Positions 7,650-16,474 are shown, numbered from the stretch's first letter. The stretch: 64,000 bases of DNA from Streptomyces pseudovenezuelae (GCF_029892565.1 NZ_JARXVH010000001.1:496001-560000), one strand, 5' to 3'. Numbers and translations: made by a program. Notes: generated from the sequence alone by a model not told the origin.

Positions 7650-8954
7650 GTGGCAGCACACAACGCTGTAGCCCGAGAATCACCGGACTCGTCGGCGGAC
7701 CGCGGGCTCCTGACGCTGTGGGCCCACACTTCCAGCCTGCACTCTGTCCCCACTGACTGTCCGGACAGCAGTGGCCTGCGGTTTGCGTTCTACGGACGGG
7801 TCTCCACCGAGGACCACCAGGACCCAGCCACATCACGTGCCTGGCAACTGCTGGGCGCCCAGGCACTGGCCTCCGGACACGGACGGATCGTGGCCCAGTA
7901 CTTCGACGTCGGCCGCAGCCGGACCCTGCCCTGGGCCCGCCGACCGCAGGCAGCCGCGCTACTCGCCGCGATGGCCGATCCGGACCGGGACTTCGACGCG
8001 GTCATCATCGGCTCCAGCGAACGCGCCTTCTACGGCAACCAGTTCGCCACCATGGCCCCACTCTTCGAGCACTACAGAGTGGAAATGTGGGTGCCCGAGC
8101 TGGGCGGCGCTGTCGACCCGCAGATCGCCGGCCAGGAGGAACTCATGATCCTCCTCGGCATCCTGTCCAAACGGGAGATCGCCCGCGCCCGTATCCGGGT
8201 ACGCAGCGCGATGACCGTGCAGACCCGCGACCAGGGCCGCTACCTCGGCGGTCGGCCTCCATACGGCTACCGACTGGTCGACGCGGGGCCGCACCCCAAC
8301 TGCGCCTTCGCCCGCCGCGGCGTCCGCATCCAGCGCTTGGACGTCGATCCGGAGTGCGGGCCCGTCGTGTGCTGGATCTTCGCCCAACGCCTCGCCCGGC
8401 ACAGCGTCGCCCGCATCACCCGCGCCCTCAACGACGCCGGCATCCCCAGCCCCTCCGCAGCCGACCCAAGCCGCAACCCCCACCCCACCAACCAACGGTG
8501 GATCCTCACCACGGTGCGCACGATCCTGGCCAACCCCCGCTACACCGGCCACCAGGTCTGGAACCGGCAACGCACCGACCACGACCTCATCGACCCCGCC
8601 AACACCAGCCTCGGCCACCGCGACATCGTGCGCTGGAACACCCCTACCGACTGGGTCATCTCGACGAAACCGGCCCACCCAGCGCTGGTCGGCGAAGCCG
8701 ACTTCATCACCGTCCAACACATCCGCGCCGACCGGCAGACAACAGCCAGACGGATCTACGCACTGGCGGGACTACTGCGCTGCGGCGTGTGCGGGCGCCG
8801 GATGGAATCCCACTGGTCCCACCGACCCGCCTACCGATGCCGGCACGGCCACTCCAGCGCCACGCCACCTATCCCCCGCCGGACACCCAACGCCTACGTC
8901 CGCGAAGACCACATCCTGCCCCACCTGCCCGCACTCCTCATCCGCCTCACCTAA
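7650..8954 (+). CDS. Large serine recombinase, C-terminus cut by in-frame stop
   Basis: 434 residues. The N-terminal resolvase domain has the nucleophile Ser52 in AFYGRVSTEDHQDP and conserved arginines in SKREIARARIRVRSA. A recombinase domain follows (GRPPYGYRL; WILTTVRTILANPRYTGHQVW), then a zinc ribbon (LRCGVCGRRM ... YRCRHGH). The GTG at 7650 has ACAGGAGG eight bases upstream. The protein ends abruptly at a TAA (8952-8954) soon after the zinc ribbon, and the same frame continues for 52 more sense codons. Such proteins catalyse site-specific integration and excision. Its position beside the 3' end of a tRNA-Leu gene suggests it belonged to an integrated element. Confidence 0.85.
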   Translation: MAAHNAVARESPDSSADRGLLTLWAHTSSLHSVPTDCPDSSGLRFAFYGRVSTEDHQDPATSRAWQLLGAQALASGHGRIVAQYFDVGRSRTLPWARRPQAAALLAAMADPDRDFDAVIIGSSERAFYGNQFATMAPLFEHYRVEMWVPELGGAVDPQIAGQEELMILLGILSKREIARARIRVRSAMTVQTRDQGRYLGGRPPYGYRLVDAGPHPNCAFARRGVRIQRLDVDPECGPVVCWIFAQRLARHSVARITRALNDAGIPSPSAADPSRNPHPTNQRWILTTVRTILANPRYTGHQVWNRQRTDHDLIDPANTSLGHRDIVRWNTPTDWVISTKPAHPALVGEADFITVQHIRADRQTTARRIYALAGLLRCGVCGRRMESHWSHRPAYRCRHGHSSATPPIPRRTPNAYVREDHILPHLPALLIRLT

Positions 8955-9113
8955 CACCAGGCCGAGGCCAACCTGAACGGACCGGCAGCCCCACCGTCAC
9001 CGACGGCCGCCGTCGAGTACCTCCGCACCGAATCGATCTCCCTGACCTTCGACCCGACCCCCCGGACCCTGACCGCAGACACCCCACGAGGAGAAAGGAT
9101 CGCCATCGGCTGA
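8955..9113 (+). pseudogene. In-frame C-terminal remnant of the serine recombinase
   Basis: Directly after the recombinase TAA the same frame stays open for 52 codons and closes with TGA at 9111-9113. The translated tail (VEYLRTESISLTFDP, then RTLTADTPRG) reads like the normal end of actinomycete serine recombinases, with a coiled-coil-to-strand tail. The simplest view is that one substitution made the TAA. Whether the shortened enzyme is active is unknown. From here to the tRNA there is no other gene, only the hairpin at 9188-9220. Confidence 0.6.
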
Positions 9114-9187
9114 CAGGCACCACGGCCCACACGCGCATGCACAAGCGCAGAGAAGGAGGAAGTCAGAAAGCTGCCGAAACGACAAAA

Positions 9188-9220
9188 CACCCGCGCCCGG
9201 CCGGAAGCCGGAGGCGGGTG
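9188..9220. terminator. Hairpin terminator
   Basis: CACCCGC at 9188-9194 pairs with GCGGGTG at 9214-9220, with an inner CCGGC/GCCGG pairing. It lies between the recombinase and the tRNA-Leu 3' end and could terminate transcription from both sides. There is no strong T-run, which is usual in this GC range. Confidence 0.6.
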
Positions 9221-9264
9221 CCAGTCTGCCCTGCCCGCAAAACGGAGCTCAAGGGGCAATGGTG

Positions 9265-9349
9265 TGTCCGAGGGGGGACTTGAACCCCCACGCCCGTTAA
9301 AGGGCACTAGCACCTCAAGCTAGCGCGTCTGCCATTCCGCCACCCGGAC
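9265..9349 (-). tRNA. tRNA-Leu (anticodon GAG)
   Basis: 85 nt without an encoded CCA. The acceptor arms GTCCGGG and CTCGGAC pair with one wobble. The anticodon stem CTAGC/GCTAG holds the loop TTGAGGT, giving anticodon GAG. There is a long class-II variable arm around GTGCCCTTTAACGGGC, and the T-arm is GGGGG-TTCAAGT-CCCCC. The 3' end faces the recombinase, the usual geometry for a tRNA used as an integration site. Confidence 0.95.
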
Positions 9350-9460
9350 CAGGTGTCTGCCGCCTGGCCGGGGATGTTCCCCGCGGCGACACGCACAACA
9401 ATACCAAGGTTTCGGGGTGCCTTTCACCTGCATATCCGCCCCCGGACGAAGGCACGGCGG

Positions 9461-9904
9461 CTACGCCTGGTCCTCCGCCACCAGCGTCTGCAGGGCCCGG
9501 ACCAGCACGGCCGCCGTCTCCTCCCCCAGTGGCGCGAGGAACCTGGCCTCGGCGGCTCGACGCGCCTTCTCCGCCTGCCGCAGGCACTCCGTTCCGTCGG
9601 AGGTCAGCTCGACGATGTTCTTGCGCCGGTCCCGCTGACTGCGCCGGCGCTCCACCAGGCCGTGGTCCTCCAGGCCGTCGATCAGGGACACCATCGTGGT
9701 GCGGTCGACGCCGAGCCGTCCGGCCGCCTCGACCTGGGAGAGCGGCTCGTCGCCGGAGAGCACCACCAGCACGGCCAGCTCGTGCCCGTCCACCCCGTGC
9801 GGGGCCAGCGCCTCGGCGGACGTCCGGGCGAACCTGGCCTGCGCGTGCTTGAGGAGGTATCCGAGCCGGGATTCGAGGGGTGCGGGTCTCGCCTCAATAG
9901 CCAT
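9461..9904 (-). CDS. MarR-family transcriptional regulator
   Basis: 147 residues with a MarR winged helix: SQVEAAGRLGVDRTTMVSLI (recognition helix region, residues about 56-75), then the wing with ERRRSQRDRRKNIVELT. The C-terminal helices RRAAEARFLAPLGEE should form the dimer interface. It is divergent from the LLM-class oxidoreductase gene with 71 bases between starts, so it likely represses both itself and that gene and responds to a small ligand. A near-perfect inverted repeat in the shared promoter is a plausible operator. Confidence 0.9.
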   Translation of the reverse strand: MAIEARPAPLESRLGYLLKHAQARFARTSAEALAPHGVDGHELAVLVVLSGDEPLSQVEAAGRLGVDRTTMVSLIDGLEDHGLVERRRSQRDRRKNIVELTSDGTECLRQAEKARRAAEARFLAPLGEETAAVLVRALQTLVAEDQA

Positions 9905-9937
9905 ACGCCGACTGTATCCGCGCCGTACTCCCGGCTG

Positions 9938-9958
9938 ATCGTCAGCACTCCTGATGAT
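9938..9958. promoter_or_regulatory. Candidate MarR operator
   Basis: ATCGTCAG (9938-9945) and CTGATGAT (9951-9958) form an inverted repeat with one mismatch and a 5-base spacer, in the middle of the 71-base gap between the divergent marR and LLM-oxidoreductase starts. The size fits a MarR dimer site. Confidence 0.5.
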
Positions 9959-9975
9959 TTAGTACGCTGACGAAC

Positions 9976-10869
9976 ATGACGAGAGTGCGCTACGGCATCA
10001 AGACCACCCCCATGCACGTGTCCTACGAGGACATCCGCCGCGTCTGGCTGGAGGCCGACGCGGTGCCGGAGATCGAGGACGCCTGGCTCTGGGACCACCT
10101 GCTGCCGGTCGCCGGACCGAAGGACGGACGGATACACGAGGGCTGGACCCTGCTGAGCGCGCTCGCCGCGCAGACTCGACGGCTGCGGCTCGGGTTGCTG
10201 GTGACGAGCAACCGGATCCGTCCCCCGGCCGTGCTGGGCAAGATGGCGTCCACCGTGGACGTGATCTCGGGCGGGCGGCTGATCATGGGCCTCGGGGCCG
10301 GGGGCACCCATCAGCCGCCGGGCGCGGGCGGGGTTCCCGGCGCGAATCCGGCGATCGAGGAGTACGACGCGTACGGGCTGACGCTGGTGCCGCCGGGCGA
10401 GGGCATCGCCCGCCTCGCCGAGACGGTCGAGATCCTGAAGCTGATGTGGACGAAGGACGTGTTCGACTACGCGGGCCGCCACTACCGGCTCAAGGGCACC
10501 CGGAACGAGCCCAAGCCCGTGCAGCGCCCCGGTCCCCCACTGCTGATCGGCGGCTGGGGCACCCGCCTGCTGCGGCTGGTCGCCGAGCACGCCGACATGT
10601 GGAACGTGCCCGGTCCGCCGCACAACACCGTGGAGTTCGTCGCCGAGCGCGCCCGCGTCCTGGACGCCCACTGCGCCGAACTCGGCCGCGACCCCGCCGA
10701 GATCACCCGGTCCGTGCAGGTCCTGGTGTCCTACGACGACCCGGCGGCGACGCGCGCCACGGTGCGTGCGCTCGTCGCCGCCGGCGTGAACCACGTCGTA
10801 CTCAGTCTGCCCCGCCCCTATCCGCCGGGCGTGGCACGGTGGTTGGCCGACGAGGTGATCGCCGGGTGA
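9976..10869 (+). CDS. LLM-class (luciferase-like) flavin/F420 oxidoreductase
   Basis: 297 residues with the TIM-barrel luciferase-like fold. Visible are DAWLWDHLLP (strand 2), TRRLRLGLLVTSNRIRPPAVLGKMASTVD, the ISGGRLIMGLGAGG cofactor loop (about residues 96-109), PPLLIGGWG and HADMWNVPG. In actinomycetes such enzymes mostly use F420 and reduce or oxidise small substrates; which cofactor applies here cannot be decided. It is monocistronic, convergent with the aldehyde dehydrogenase and probably controlled by the divergent MarR protein. Confidence 0.85.
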   Translation: MTRVRYGIKTTPMHVSYEDIRRVWLEADAVPEIEDAWLWDHLLPVAGPKDGRIHEGWTLLSALAAQTRRLRLGLLVTSNRIRPPAVLGKMASTVDVISGGRLIMGLGAGGTHQPPGAGGVPGANPAIEEYDAYGLTLVPPGEGIARLAETVEILKLMWTKDVFDYAGRHYRLKGTRNEPKPVQRPGPPLLIGGWGTRLLRLVAEHADMWNVPGPPHNTVEFVAERARVLDAHCAELGRDPAEITRSVQVLVSYDDPAATRATVRALVAAGVNHVVLSLPRPYPPGVARWLADEVIAG

Positions 10870-10902
10870 CGCCCCGGGGACGGGGAGCCACCCGGCCGTC
10901 GG

Positions 10903-12471
10903 TCAGGCCATGAGGTGGTAGTCCGGGAAGTTCCCGGGCAACCGCTCGTCGTCGGGGCCCTGCGTCACGGCGCGCACGAGGAGTTCGCCGCCGACGAACG
11001 CCCCGCTCCAGGACGCGCCGAAGCCGCCGAACAGTTCGTCCCGGTCGCCGCGGGAGCGGGGCTTGCCGTGGCCGACCTTGAACGCCCGGATCTGCGGCGC
11101 CAGTCGGTCGAAGGTGGCCCGGTCGTCCGTGGACAGCGTGGCCACCAGCGCGCCGTTGGAGGCGTTCATCGCGGCCAGCAGCTCCGCCTCGGTGTCGACC
11201 AGGACGATGGTGTCGACCGGGCCGAAGGGTTCCGCGTGGTGCAACGGCGAGGACGGCGGCGGGTTGAGGAGCGTGACGGGGTGGACGTACGCCGAGGTGT
11301 CCTGGCCGGGCAGGAGGCGGGCGTCGGCCTCGCGGCCGCGGTGCAGCGGGACGGCGCCGCGGTCGATGGCCTCGGCGACCTGGTCGCGCAGTTCCTTGGC
11401 CTTGGCCGCGTTGATCACCGGCCCGAAGTCCAGCTCCGGGTACGGGTCGTCGGGCTTCTCGACGGCGAGCGGGTGGCCGACCCTGAGCGTGCGGACCGCC
11501 GGGAGGTACGCCGCCAGGAACTCGTCGAACAGCTGCCGTTGGACGACGAAGCGCGGGTACGCCGTGCAGCGCTGTTTGCCGTAGTCGAAGAGCTTGGGAA
11601 CGACGGCTGTGAGCGCGTCCCAGTCCGAGTAGTTCCAGATTCCCCAGGTGTTGAGTCCCTCCTGTTCGAGGACATGTCGCTTGCCGAGGTCGGCGACGGC
11701 CGTGGCCACCGCGGCGCCGGTGTCGCGGCCACCGACGAAGGAGACGCAGCCGATCTCGGGCGCCCGCACGAGCGCCTGGGACAGCTCGCCTCCGCTGCCG
11801 CTGACGAGGGTGGCGGGAATCCCCTCGCGGGCGGCCAGCGCCGAGGCCAGGGTGAGACAGGCGACGCCGCCGTCGGTCGGGGTCTTGGCGATCACCGCGT
11901 TGCCTGCCAGTGCCTGTACCAGCATTGCGTGAACGAGCACGCTCATCGGGTAGTTCCAGCTCGCGATGTTGGACACCGGGCCGTCCAGCGGGGCCCGTCC
12001 GTCGAGCATCGGCTCGATGCCGTCGACGTACCAGCGCACGCCGTCGATGGCGCGGTCGACGTCGGCCTGGGCCAGTCGCCAGGGCTTGCCGATCTCCCAC
12101 ACCAGCAGCAGGGCGAGAAGTTCGCGGTGTTCGGTGAGGGCGTCGAGGGTGGCGGCGACCCTGGCTCGGCGTTCGTCGAGGGGGATGTGCCGCCAGGCGC
12201 GGTGCTGGTCGAGGGAGGCGCGTACGGCCTGGTGGGCGGTGTCCCGGTCCAGGCGGGGCGGGCCGGCGATGGGGCTGCCGTCGACGGGGCTGGTGGCGGA
12301 CAGGGCCCGGCCGTCGGCCCGCCAGGCGGAACCCCAGAGGTTGAGGACGCGGTCGTCCTGGAAGGCCTCCGGGGCGACGGTGAGGCAGCGCCGCCAAGCG
12401 TCACTCCAGGAGGTGCCCGCCTTGAGGGTCAGGTGGGGATGGATGGGGACGGGGGTGAGGGTTGTTGCCAT
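10903..12471 (-). CDS. Aldehyde dehydrogenase family protein
   Basis: 522 residues. ALDH features in order are VSNIASWNYPMSV (NAD site strand), CVSFVGGRDTGAAV, LEQEGLNTWGIW (general-base Glu region), the nucleophile Cys in GKQRCTAYPRFVV, HAEPFGPVDTIVLV and FGGFGASWSG. The ATG at 12471 has GGAG eight bases upstream; an upstream in-frame extension to 12588 would cross the operator repeats. It oxidises an aldehyde to the acid with NAD(P). The substrate is unknown; its place next to the oxalate locus makes a C2 or acyl-aldehyde possible, but that is only inference. Confidence 0.85.
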   Translation of the reverse strand: MATTLTPVPIHPHLTLKAGTSWSDAWRRCLTVAPEAFQDDRVLNLWGSAWRADGRALSATSPVDGSPIAGPPRLDRDTAHQAVRASLDQHRAWRHIPLDERRARVAATLDALTEHRELLALLLVWEIGKPWRLAQADVDRAIDGVRWYVDGIEPMLDGRAPLDGPVSNIASWNYPMSVLVHAMLVQALAGNAVIAKTPTDGGVACLTLASALAAREGIPATLVSGSGGELSQALVRAPEIGCVSFVGGRDTGAAVATAVADLGKRHVLEQEGLNTWGIWNYSDWDALTAVVPKLFDYGKQRCTAYPRFVVQRQLFDEFLAAYLPAVRTLRVGHPLAVEKPDDPYPELDFGPVINAAKAKELRDQVAEAIDRGAVPLHRGREADARLLPGQDTSAYVHPVTLLNPPPSSPLHHAEPFGPVDTIVLVDTEAELLAAMNASNGALVATLSTDDRATFDRLAPQIRAFKVGHGKPRSRGDRDELFGGFGASWSGAFVGGELLVRAVTQGPDDERLPGNFPDYHLMA

Positions 12472-12511
12472 GCTTCTGCTCCGCTCTCGGTGCACAGTCG
12501 GGGCGGGGTGA

Positions 12512-12543
12512 GGCAGGAACTGTCTTGCGTGCGGCAGGAACTG
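12512..12543. promoter_or_regulatory. Paired 11-bp direct repeats upstream of the aldehyde dehydrogenase
   Basis: GGCAGGAACTG occurs at 12512-12522 and again at 12533-12543, starts 21 bases apart (two helical turns). The second copy extends to a 13-base palindrome, GGCAG-GAA-CTGCC. They lie 40-72 bases before the ALDH start, where a regulator would bind side by side on one DNA face. Confidence 0.5.
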
Positions 12544-12560
12544 CCGTACAGATGAAGCTA

Positions 12561-12582
12561 GTTGCGCTCCAAGGAGCGCGAC
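12561..12582. promoter_or_regulatory. 22-bp palindrome between sucD and the aldehyde dehydrogenase
   Basis: GTTGCGCTCC-AA-GGAGCGCGAC is an inverted repeat with one mismatch. It is 12 bases past the sucD stop and about 90 bases before the ALDH start. It could be the sucCD terminator or a TetR-type operator; the 2-base centre favours an operator. Confidence 0.4.
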
Positions 12583-12594
12583 AGTCACGTCGCG

Positions 12595-13494
12595 TCAACT
12601 ATGAGTGACGTCACGTGCTGCTTCCAGGTGGTCCAGTACCAGCCGCGCGGTTTCCGTCGGGGTACTTCCGACCTTGACCCCCGCGGCCTCCAACGCCTCC
12701 TTCTTCGCCGACGCCGTGCCGGAGGAGCCGGACACGATGGCGCCCGCGTGGCCCATGGTCTTGCCCTCGGGGGCGGTGAAGCCGGCGATGTAGCCGACGA
12801 CGGGTTTGGTGACGTGCTCGCGGACGTACGCGGCCGCCCGTTCCTCCGCGTCGCCGCCGATCTCGCCGATGAGGACGATGAGTTCGGTGTCGGGGTCCTC
12901 CTGGAACGCGGCCAGGCAGTCGATGTGCGTGGTGCCGACGACGGGGTCGCCGCCGATGCCGACGCAGGTCGAGAAGCCGATGTCCCGGAGTTCGTACATG
13001 AGTTGGTAGGTGAGCGTGCCGGACTTGGACACCAGGCCTATACGGCCCGGCTTAGTGATGTCGGCGGGGATGATGCCCGCGTTGGACTGGCCGGGGGTGA
13101 TCAGGCCGGGGCAGTTGGGGCCGATGACGCGCGTGCCGCTCGCCTTGGCGTACCGGTGGAAGGCGACGGAGTCGTGGACGGGGATGCCCTCGGTGATGAC
13201 GACGGCGAGGCCGATGCCGGCGTCGGCCGCCTCCATGACGGCCGCTTTGGCGAAGGCGGGCGGCACGAAGACGACGGTGACGTCGGCGCCGGTGGCCTCG
13301 ATGCCCTCGCGGACCGAGCCGAAGACGGGGACGGCACGGTCGTCGAAGTCGACGGTGCGGCCGGCCTTGCGCGGGTTGACGCCGCCGACGACATCTGTGC
13401 CGGCCGCGAGCATGCGCCGGGTGTGCTTCATGCCCTCGCCGCCGGTCATGCCCTGGACGAGGACCTTGCTCTCCTTGGTGAGGTAGATCGCCAT
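12595..13494 (-). CDS. sucD: Succinyl-CoA synthetase-type alpha subunit
   Basis: 299 residues. The N-terminal CoA-binding Rossmann domain has [16 protein letters not shown] and VNPRKAGRT. The ligase domain has [26 protein letters not shown] and [14 protein letters not shown], and the phosphohistidine is in [13 protein letters not shown] (residue about 240). The start is the ATG at 13494, 11 bases after sucC. With SucC it forms the ADP/GDP-forming CoA ligase. This pair is apart from a citric-acid-cycle context and is divergent from the oxalate enzymes. I recall a similar arrangement in S. coelicolor, and a dedicated role with another dicarboxylate (for example malate or oxalate) is possible. 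Confidence 0.9.
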   Translation of the reverse strand: MAIYLTKESKVLVQGMTGGEGMKHTRRMLAAGTDVVGGVNPRKAGRTVDFDDRAVPVFGSVREGIEATGADVTVVFVPPAFAKAAVMEAADAGIGLAVVITEGIPVHDSVAFHRYAKASGTRVIGPNCPGLITPGQSNAGIIPADITKPGRIGLVSKSGTLTYQLMYELRDIGFSTCVGIGGDPVVGTTHIDCLAAFQEDPDTELIVLIGEIGGDAEERAAAYVREHVTKPVVGYIAGFTAPEGKTMGHAGAIVSGSSGTASAKKEALEAAGVKVGSTPTETARLVLDHLEAARDVTHS

Positions 13495-13505
13495 GTCCCT
13501 GCTCC

Positions 13506-14636
13506 TCAGCGTGCGTTGGCGAGGTCGGCGGCGCGGCGGGCGGCGCCGTCCATGGTGGTGGCCTGCTGGACCAGCGGGTGGCCGCGGTCGTCGAGGATGG
13601 CCCGGCCGCGGGCCGCGTTGTTGCCGTCGAGGCGGACCACCAGGGGTTTGGTCAACTGCACGGCGTCCAGGGCCTGGACGATGCCGTCGGCGACCGCGTC
13701 GCAGGCGGTGATGCCGCCGAAGACGTTGACGAAGACCGACTTCACGGCCGGGTCGGAGAGGATGACGGACAGTCCGTCCGCCATGATCTTCGCGGAGGCT
13801 CCGCCGCCGATGTCGAGGAAGTTGGCGGGCCGGGCGCCGCAGCCGGCGACCACGTCGAGGGTGGACATGACGAGGCCGGCGCCGTTGCCGATGATGCCGA
13901 CCTCGCCGTCGAGCTTGACGTAGTTGAGTCCCTTGGCGGCGGCCGTCGCCTCCAGCGCGTCGTCGTGCTCCACGTCGTCGGCGCCCCAACGGGACTGGCG
14001 GAAGCGGGCGTTGTCGTCGAGGGTGACCTTGCCGTCGAGGGCGAGGATCTGGCCCTGTGCGGTGCGCACGAGCGGGTTGACCTCGACGAGCAGGGCGTCC
14101 TCGCGCACGAGCACGTCCCACAGCCGGACGAGGACGTCGACCGTCTGCGGCGGCAGCCCGGCCGCGTCGGCGATCTCGCCCGCCTTCGCCGAAGTGACGC
14201 CCTCCGCCGGGTCGATGGGGATACGGGCCACGGCCTCGGGCCGGGTCGCGGCGACCTCCTCGATGTCCATGCCGCCCTCTGCGGAGGCGATCGCGAGGAA
14301 CGTGCCCGCCGCGCGGTCGAGCACGTAGGAGACGTAGAACTCGCTCTCGATGTCGACCGGATGGGCCAGCATCACCTTGCCGACCGTGTGGCCCTTGATG
14401 TCCATGCCGAGGATCTGGCGTGCCGTGAGTTCGGCGGCGGCCGGGTCGGCGGCGAGTTTGACCCCGCCCGCCTTGCCGCGTCCGCCGGTCTTCACCTGGG
14501 CCTTCACCACGACCCGTCCGCCCAGCCTGCGGGCGATCTCGCGGGCCTCCTTGGACGAGTCGGTGACCTCCGCCCTCGGCACCAAGATGCCGTGTTCCTC
14601 GAAGAGTTCCCTTGCCTGGTGTTCGTACAGGTCCAT
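13506..14636 (-). CDS. sucC: Succinyl-CoA synthetase-type beta subunit
   Basis: 376 residues. The ATP-grasp domain begins [17 protein letters not shown], with the phosphate loop [17 protein letters not shown] (about residues 47-63) and the metal/ATP residues in LLVEVNPLV and [14 protein letters not shown]. The C-terminal ligase part has [24 protein letters not shown] and [13 protein letters not shown]. It is the first gene of the leftward sucCD operon. Its start is 143 bases from the divergent ThDP enzyme start, with the GntR-type palindrome between them, so both sides may share control. Confidence 0.9.
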   Translation of the reverse strand: MDLYEHQARELFEEHGILVPRAEVTDSSKEAREIARRLGGRVVVKAQVKTGGRGKAGGVKLAADPAAAELTARQILGMDIKGHTVGKVMLAHPVDIESEFYVSYVLDRAAGTFLAIASAEGGMDIEEVAATRPEAVARIPIDPAEGVTSAKAGEIADAAGLPPQTVDVLVRLWDVLVREDALLVEVNPLVRTAQGQILALDGKVTLDDNARFRQSRWGADDVEHDDALEATAAAKGLNYVKLDGEVGIIGNGAGLVMSTLDVVAGCGARPANFLDIGGGASAKIMADGLSVILSDPAVKSVFVNVFGGITACDAVADGIVQALDAVQLTKPLVVRLDGNNAARGRAILDDRGHPLVQQATTMDGAARRAADLANAR

Positions 14637-14704
14637 CTCGGCTCCCTCTTAAAAGTGCCGCACGCCCCCTGGACACCACTCACTGGATGCGGGATAACAA
14701 GCTT

Positions 14705-14728
14705 CATACAGTATTCGTCGACTGTATG
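14705..14728. promoter_or_regulatory. Candidate GntR operator in the sucCD / ThDP divergent promoter
   Basis: CATACAGT (14705-14712) and ACTGTATG (14721-14728) form a perfect 8-base inverted repeat with an 8-base spacer. The half-site ACTGTA recurs upstream of the GntR gene (46411-46419, reversed) and upstream of the panE-fdh operon (49233-49244). Confidence 0.6.
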
Positions 14729-14779
14729 CAATGTACCGCGAGAGCGTTCCAACCCCCTACGAAGGGACAGGACTTCGCC

Positions 14780-16462
14780 ATGCCCGACGACACCCAGGAT
14801 GTGATTTCCGGTGGTCATCTCGTTGCCAAGGCACTCAAGGCCGAGGGCGTCGACCGCATCTACACCTTGTGCGGCGGCCACATCATCGACATCTACGACG
14901 GCTGCGTCGACGAGGGCATAGAGGTCGTCGACGTCCGCCACGAGCAGGTCGCCGCCCACGCCGCCGACGGCTACGCCCGCATCACCGGCAGGCCCGGCTG
15001 CGCGGTCGTCACCGCGGGGCCGGGGACGACCGACGCCGTCACCGGTGTCGCCAACGCCTTCCGCGCGGAGTCCCCCATGCTGCTGATCGGCGGCCAAGGG
15101 GCTCTCACCCAGCACAAGATGGGGTCCCTGCAGGACCTGCCGCACGTCGACATGATGACGCCGATCACCAAGTTCGCCGCGGCCGTGCCGGACACCGCGC
15201 GCGCCGCCGACATGGTGTCGATGGCGTTCCGCGAGTGCTACCACGGCGCACCGGGTCCCTCCTTCCTGGAGATCCCGCGCGACGTCCTCGACGCCAAGGT
15301 CCCGGTGAGCAAGGCGCGCGTGCCGAAGCCGGGCGCCTACCGCGCCTCGACCCGCTCGGCCGGTGACCCCGAGGCGATCGAGAAGCTCGCCGACCTGCTG
15401 GTCCACGCCGAGAAGCCGGCCATCCTGCTCGGCAGCCAGGTGTGGACGACGCGTGGCACCGAGGAAGCCATCGACCTCGTACGCACCCTCAACATCCCGG
15501 CGTACATGAACGGCGCCGGCCGCGGCACCCTCCCGCCCGGCGACCCGCACCACTTCCAGCTGTCGCGCCGGTACGCCTTCTCCAACGCAGACGTCATCGT
15601 CATCGTCGGCACGCCCTTCGACTTCCGCATGGGCTACGGCAAGCGGCTGTCGCCGGACGCGACCGTCGTGCAGATCGACCTCGACTACCGCACCGTCGGC
15701 AAGAACCGCGACATCGACCTCGGCATCGTCGGCGACGCGGGACTCGTCCTGAAGTCGGTCACCGAGGCCGCCTCGGGCCGCGTCAACGGCGGGGCCGCCA
15801 AGCGCAAGGAGTGGCTCGACGAGCTGCGCGCCGCCGAGCAGACCGCCCTGGAGAAGCGGCTGCCCAGCCTGAAGTCGGACGCCTCACCGATCCACCCGTA
15901 CCGCCTGGTGAGCGAGATCAACGACTTCCTCACCGAGGACTCCATCTACATCGGCGACGGCGGCGACATCGTCACCTTCTCCGGGCAGGTCGTGCAGCCC
16001 AAGTCGCCCGGGCACTGGATGGACCCGGGCCCGCTCGGCACCCTCGGCGTCGGCATCCCCTTCGTGCTCGCCGCCAAGCAGGCACGGCCCGACAAGGAGG
16101 TCGTCGCCCTCTTCGGCGACGGCGCGTTCTCCCTGACCGGCTGGGACTTCGAGACCCTCGTCCGCTACGACCTCCCCTTCGTCGGCATCGTCGGCAACAA
16201 CTCCTCCATGAACCAGATCCGCTACGGCCAGGCCCAGAAGTACGGCCTGGAGCGCGAGCGGGTCGGCAACACCCTCGGCGACGTCCACTACGACAAGTTC
16301 GCCCAGATGCTGGGCGGTTACGGCGAGGAGGTCCGCGACCCCGCCGACATCGGCCCCGCCCTGCAGCGGGCCCGCGAGTCGGGCAAGCCCTCGCTGATCA
16401 ACGTCTGGGTCGACCCGGACGCGTACGCCCCCGGAACCATGAACCAGACGATGTACAAGTGA
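14780..16462 (+). CDS. Thiamine-diphosphate enzyme, probable oxalyl-CoA decarboxylase / 2-hydroxyacyl-CoA lyase type
   Basis: 560 residues of the acetolactate-synthase-like ThDP superfamily. The N-terminal pyrimidine domain has Glu55 in VDVRHEQVAAHAADGYAR, and the C-terminal PP domain has the metal motif GDGAFSLTGWDFETL, closing with IVGNN. The start is the ATG at 14780 after AAGGGACAGG. It lies 12 bases upstream of frc, so decarboxylation of oxalyl-CoA to formyl-CoA is the expected job. By eye, however, it looks more like acetolactate synthase than the Oxalobacter decarboxylase, so the exact reaction is inferred from neighbours. It heads the operon with frc and the acyl-CoA synthetase. Confidence 0.75.
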   Translation: MPDDTQDVISGGHLVAKALKAEGVDRIYTLCGGHIIDIYDGCVDEGIEVVDVRHEQVAAHAADGYARITGRPGCAVVTAGPGTTDAVTGVANAFRAESPMLLIGGQGALTQHKMGSLQDLPHVDMMTPITKFAAAVPDTARAADMVSMAFRECYHGAPGPSFLEIPRDVLDAKVPVSKARVPKPGAYRASTRSAGDPEAIEKLADLLVHAEKPAILLGSQVWTTRGTEEAIDLVRTLNIPAYMNGAGRGTLPPGDPHHFQLSRRYAFSNADVIVIVGTPFDFRMGYGKRLSPDATVVQIDLDYRTVGKNRDIDLGIVGDAGLVLKSVTEAASGRVNGGAAKRKEWLDELRAAEQTALEKRLPSLKSDASPIHPYRLVSEINDFLTEDSIYIGDGGDIVTFSGQVVQPKSPGHWMDPGPLGTLGVGIPFVLAAKQARPDKEVVALFGDGAFSLTGWDFETLVRYDLPFVGIVGNNSSMNQIRYGQAQKYGLERERVGNTLGDVHYDKFAQMLGGYGEEVRDPADIGPALQRARESGKPSLINVWVDPDAYAPGTMNQTMYK

Positions 16463-16474
16463 GGTGAGCCGGCC

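Noticed and set aside
9938..9958. A second tRNA or an attachment site in the marR / LLM gap
   Set aside because: Only a short operator-like inverted repeat is present; there is no cloverleaf or repeat of the tRNA-Leu 3' end.
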